This document shows positions 17,491 to 19,510 of a stretch of 19,510 nucleotides of DNA, one piece after another (position 1 is the first letter of the stretch; every line of letters begins with the position of its first letter). The position numbers and the translations under genes are program-made. Location of the stretch: NCBI GenBank assembly GCA_903903765.1, contig CAIVAH010000074.1, positions 1-19,510 on the forward strand. The letters are read 5' to 3'. This DNA comes from an uncultured Methylococcaceae bacterium. GTDB taxonomy: Bacteria > Pseudomonadota > Gammaproteobacteria > Methylococcales > Methylomonadaceae. Below the pieces are notes generated by a model. It worked only from the letters and a program-made list of their open reading frames with translations, was not told where the DNA came from and did no database searches.

Positions 17491-17997
17491 CTATTCAACT
17501 ATTAATTTAGCGTATGTTATCGAAATTAAAGATGCACTACCCGACTCTAATGAAAACCAATCCTCTGGCATTCTCAATCTAACTAGGGTAGATGTTGGTA
17601 ACAATTTATTTGTATCTGGTAGATTAACTGCACCCACCAAGTTTATCAGGAGATGCTCCAACTCCGGATTATGCCCTACTAATAACAATTTTTTAACCTG
17701 AAAAGGACATTCAGCTAAAACCGCTTTTATGCGTTCAATCCCTTCTTGATATATACGTTTGTCAGTAACAATTAGCAACTCACTCGCAATTTCAGTATGA
17801 ATAATATCAGCAGTTGACAAAGCTCTATTAGCAGGAGAACTTAAAATATAATCAGGCGATAATTTATTTTTTAACATCCATTTACCTAAACGCAGCAAAT
17901 CATACTTCCCTTTCTTTTTTAAAGGTCTATCAAAATCATCAACAGCAAGATCACGGTCAGACTTACCATGTCTAAGCAACCACAACTCTCTACTCAT
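17491..17997 (-). CDS. sixA: SixA-type phosphohistidine phosphatase
   Basis: SixA is a small histidine phosphatase; the E. coli enzyme removes phosphate from phosphohistidine on HPt or phosphotransferase-system proteins. The 168-residue product has the catalytic RHG motif (RHGKS, residues 9-13, with H10 as the phospho-acceptor) and the second active-site histidine in LLLVGHNPE (H109), plus SSPANRALSTADII, typical of the SixA subgroup. There is no signal peptide, so it is cytoplasmic. A GGGGGT ribosome-binding sequence (18008-18003) precedes the ATG. It lies upstream of pstS on the same strand, separated by 147 bases containing the Pho box, and is divergent from a CHAD-domain gene. The true substrate cannot be read from sequence. 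Confidence 0.92.
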   Translation of the reverse strand: MSRELWLLRHGKSDRDLAVDDFDRPLKKKGKYDLLRLGKWMLKNKLSPDYILSSPANRALSTADIIHTEIASELLIVTDKRIYQEGIERIKAVLAECPFQVKKLLLVGHNPELEHLLINLVGAVNLPDTNKLLPTSTLVRLRMPEDWFSLESGSASLISITYAKLIVE

Positions 17998-18063
17998 GAA
18001 ATACCCCCGTTGTCTTTGGATGATTTGTGTATAAACCTGTTACGATAACCATTTATTATTACA

Positions 18064-18070
18064 CTGTCAT
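18064..18070 (+). promoter_or_regulatory. Possible Pho box half-site between sixA and the CHAD gene
   Basis: A perfect CTGTCAT heptamer stands in the 136-base gap between the divergent sixA and CHAD genes. The heptamer 11 bases upstream (TTATTAT) matches only 4 of 7, and the one downstream is worse. This may be a weak PhoB site or chance in AT-rich DNA. No good -10 is found at the expected ten-base spacing on the plus strand. Confidence 0.25.
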
Positions 18071-18133
18071 TAAATGTTAATACTGGGTTAATAAACTACT
18101 TGCGAAATTTTTTATCATTTATTCAAAACTACA

Positions 18134-19510
18134 ATGCAATTACAATTTGATTTTCCACCCAACTTAAACGCTGAAAAGTTTATATGTAAATTAAGTGATA
18201 GAGCTAATCTCGAATTAGTTTCGAAACAGTATATGCTTAAAACTTTTTATGATAGTTTCGATTGGAGACTCTTCAAAAACAATATTGCTTGTGAATTTAG
18301 CAGGTCGAAAAAATTATCCTCATTTGCTATCAAAAATTTATATGATGACTCTTTAATTACTAGTACGGAACTAACTGAAATACCAACATTTTGGCATCAA
18401 TTTGCATCTGAAGAAATTAAAAACCAACTTTCTCCGTTATTAGACATTCGGGCGATATTACCTATTTGCAATTTAGATTACGAAAACTACCATTTAAATT
18501 TACTCAATAAAGAGAATAAGACTGTTCTTCGCCTGATAATTCAGCAACATGAACTCTTTAATAGTCGATTAACAATTATCCCAATAAAAGGTTTTTCAAA
18601 AGCACAAGAGCAGTTTATTTCAATGATTAGAAATGAATTGAATTTAGTCATGGCAACTCAACCTATTTTAGTTATAGCCTTAAAAATTCAGGGTCGAAAA
18701 CCTAACGATTATTCATCCAAATTAGACATCAAATTAGATCCCTTTATGAGGGCTGATATAGCGGTTAAATTAATCTATAGCTATTTATTAAAAACTATAA
18801 AAGATAATGAGCAAGGTACAATTGCAAATATAGATAGCGAGTTTCTCCATGACTTTAGGGTTGCTGTGCGCAGAACCCGCTCAGGAATTAGTCAACTTAA
18901 AGGCTTGATACCTGATAACACAAACGCTTATTTTGCTGATTTTTTCTCTTGGTTAGGTCAAATAACCAGTCATACGAGGGATTTAGATGTATACCTGCAG
19001 AACTTTCAATGCTATAAAAATTACTTACCTGAATCCACCCGAAATGATTTAGACCCTCTGTATGATTTTATTTTAATTAAACATCAACAATCTCAATTAG
19101 AACTGGCAAGCAATCTACGATCACCCATTTATTTGACTAAAATATCTGAATGGGAAAACTTCCTTAAAGAGCAACCCCCTTTAGTTGTGGTTCAAGCTAA
19201 TGCAAAATCATCAATCCATCAACTCGCCAATCAAAGAATACTTAAAAGTTATAAACGCGTATTAAAGCAAGGTAGTGAAATCGACGATAATTCACATTGT
19301 GAAACGCTACATGACTTAAGAAAATCTTGTAAAAAGCTCCGTTATTTGCTTGAATTTTTTCAGAGCCTCTATCCGGAAGACCAAATCAAAGTTTTTATTA
19401 AGCGTTTAAAAGAATTACAAGCCGTGCTTGGAGACTTTCAAGATTTTGCTGTTCAGGAAAACACCCTAAAATTATTTAGTGTTGAAATGTTAAACAATAA
19501 CACCAGCGCA
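18134..19510 (+). CDS. CYTH-like/CHAD domain protein (partial, runs off right edge)
   Basis: The frame is open from ATG 18134 to the window end: 459 residues with no stop. The C-terminal half is a CHAD domain, a helical bundle with conserved basic residues and histidines that binds polyphosphate. Its two repeats open with LHDFRVAVRRTRSG (H239, R242, R246, R249) and LHDLRKSCKKLRYLLEFF (H393, R396, R403). The second is followed by RLKELQAVLGDFQDF, another CHAD signature. The N-terminal 200 residues look like a diverged CYTH (triphosphate tunnel) domain: YDSFDWRLFKNNIACEF at 39-55 resembles the usual CYTH strand, but no ExExK motif is seen at the N-terminus. No signal peptide or ribosome-binding sequence is evident. 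CYTH-CHAD fusions are often found near polyphosphate genes, and here the pst operon and sixA are the neighbours. Confidence 0.85.
   Translation, partial: MQLQFDFPPNLNAEKFICKLSDRANLELVSKQYMLKTFYDSFDWRLFKNNIACEFSRSKKLSSFAIKNLYDDSLITSTELTEIPTFWHQFASEEIKNQLSPLLDIRAILPICNLDYENYHLNLLNKENKTVLRLIIQQHELFNSRLTIIPIKGFSKAQEQFISMIRNELNLVMATQPILVIALKIQGRKPNDYSSKLDIKLDPFMRADIAVKLIYSYLLKTIKDNEQGTIANIDSEFLHDFRVAVRRTRSGISQLKGLIPDNTNAYFADFFSWLGQITSHTRDLDVYLQNFQCYKNYLPESTRNDLDPLYDFILIKHQQSQLELASNLRSPIYLTKISEWENFLKEQPPLVVVQANAKSSIHQLANQRILKSYKRVLKQGSEIDDNSHCETLHDLRKSCKKLRYLLEFFQSLYPEDQIKVFIKRLKELQAVLGDFQDFAVQENTLKLFSVEMLNNNTSA

Overview
The window is a tightly packed chromosomal segment from an AT-rich gammaproteobacterium. 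The GC content looks like the high 30s percent by eye; it was not counted. The gene order pilB-pilC-pilD-coaE-zapD-yacG is a classic gammaproteobacterial housekeeping neighbourhood, and the long forms of PstC and PstA are typical of Pseudomonas, Vibrio and environmental gammaproteobacteria. The [NiFe]-hydrogenase maturation genes suggest a metabolism with H2 turnover. A low-GC methanotroph (Methylococcales) or a sulfur oxidiser would fit, but the sequence alone does not settle this. There are no mobile elements, CRISPR arrays, tRNAs or rRNAs, and no stretch above 300 bases lacks a gene.

Left part (1-5844, all + strand): the 3' end of valS with a hairpin after it, then a type IV pilus assembly block, pilB (motor ATPase), pilC (inner-membrane platform) and pilD (prepilin peptidase/methylase). 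This is followed closely by coaE (last step of CoA synthesis), zapD (FtsZ bundling) and yacG (gyrase inhibitor). No pilin gene is present.

Middle part (5872-10681, + strand): a compact hyp cluster, hypC-hypA-hypB-hypD-hypF. It encodes nickel delivery (HypA, HypB) and most of the pathway that builds the Fe(CN)2CO group (HypC, HypD, HypF). hypE, the obligate partner of HypF, and the hydrogenase structural genes are not in the window.

Right part (10674-17997, - strand): a Pho-type operon read leftward, pstS-pstC-pstA-pstB-phoU. It is preceded by a recognisable Pho box with a -10 element at the right spacing, and interrupted between pstS and pstC by a perfect 36-bp palindrome. PhoU and HypF converge and overlap by 8 bp. 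Upstream of pstS on the same strand is sixA, a histidine phosphatase. Divergent from sixA is a CYTH-like/CHAD-domain protein that runs off the right edge (18134-19510). CHAD domains bind polyphosphate, so the right half reads as a phosphate acquisition and polyphosphate neighbourhood.

I found no clearly undescribed system. The points most worth following up are the hypE-less hyp cluster, the pstS/pstC palindrome, and the sixA/CHAD pair next to the Pho operon.
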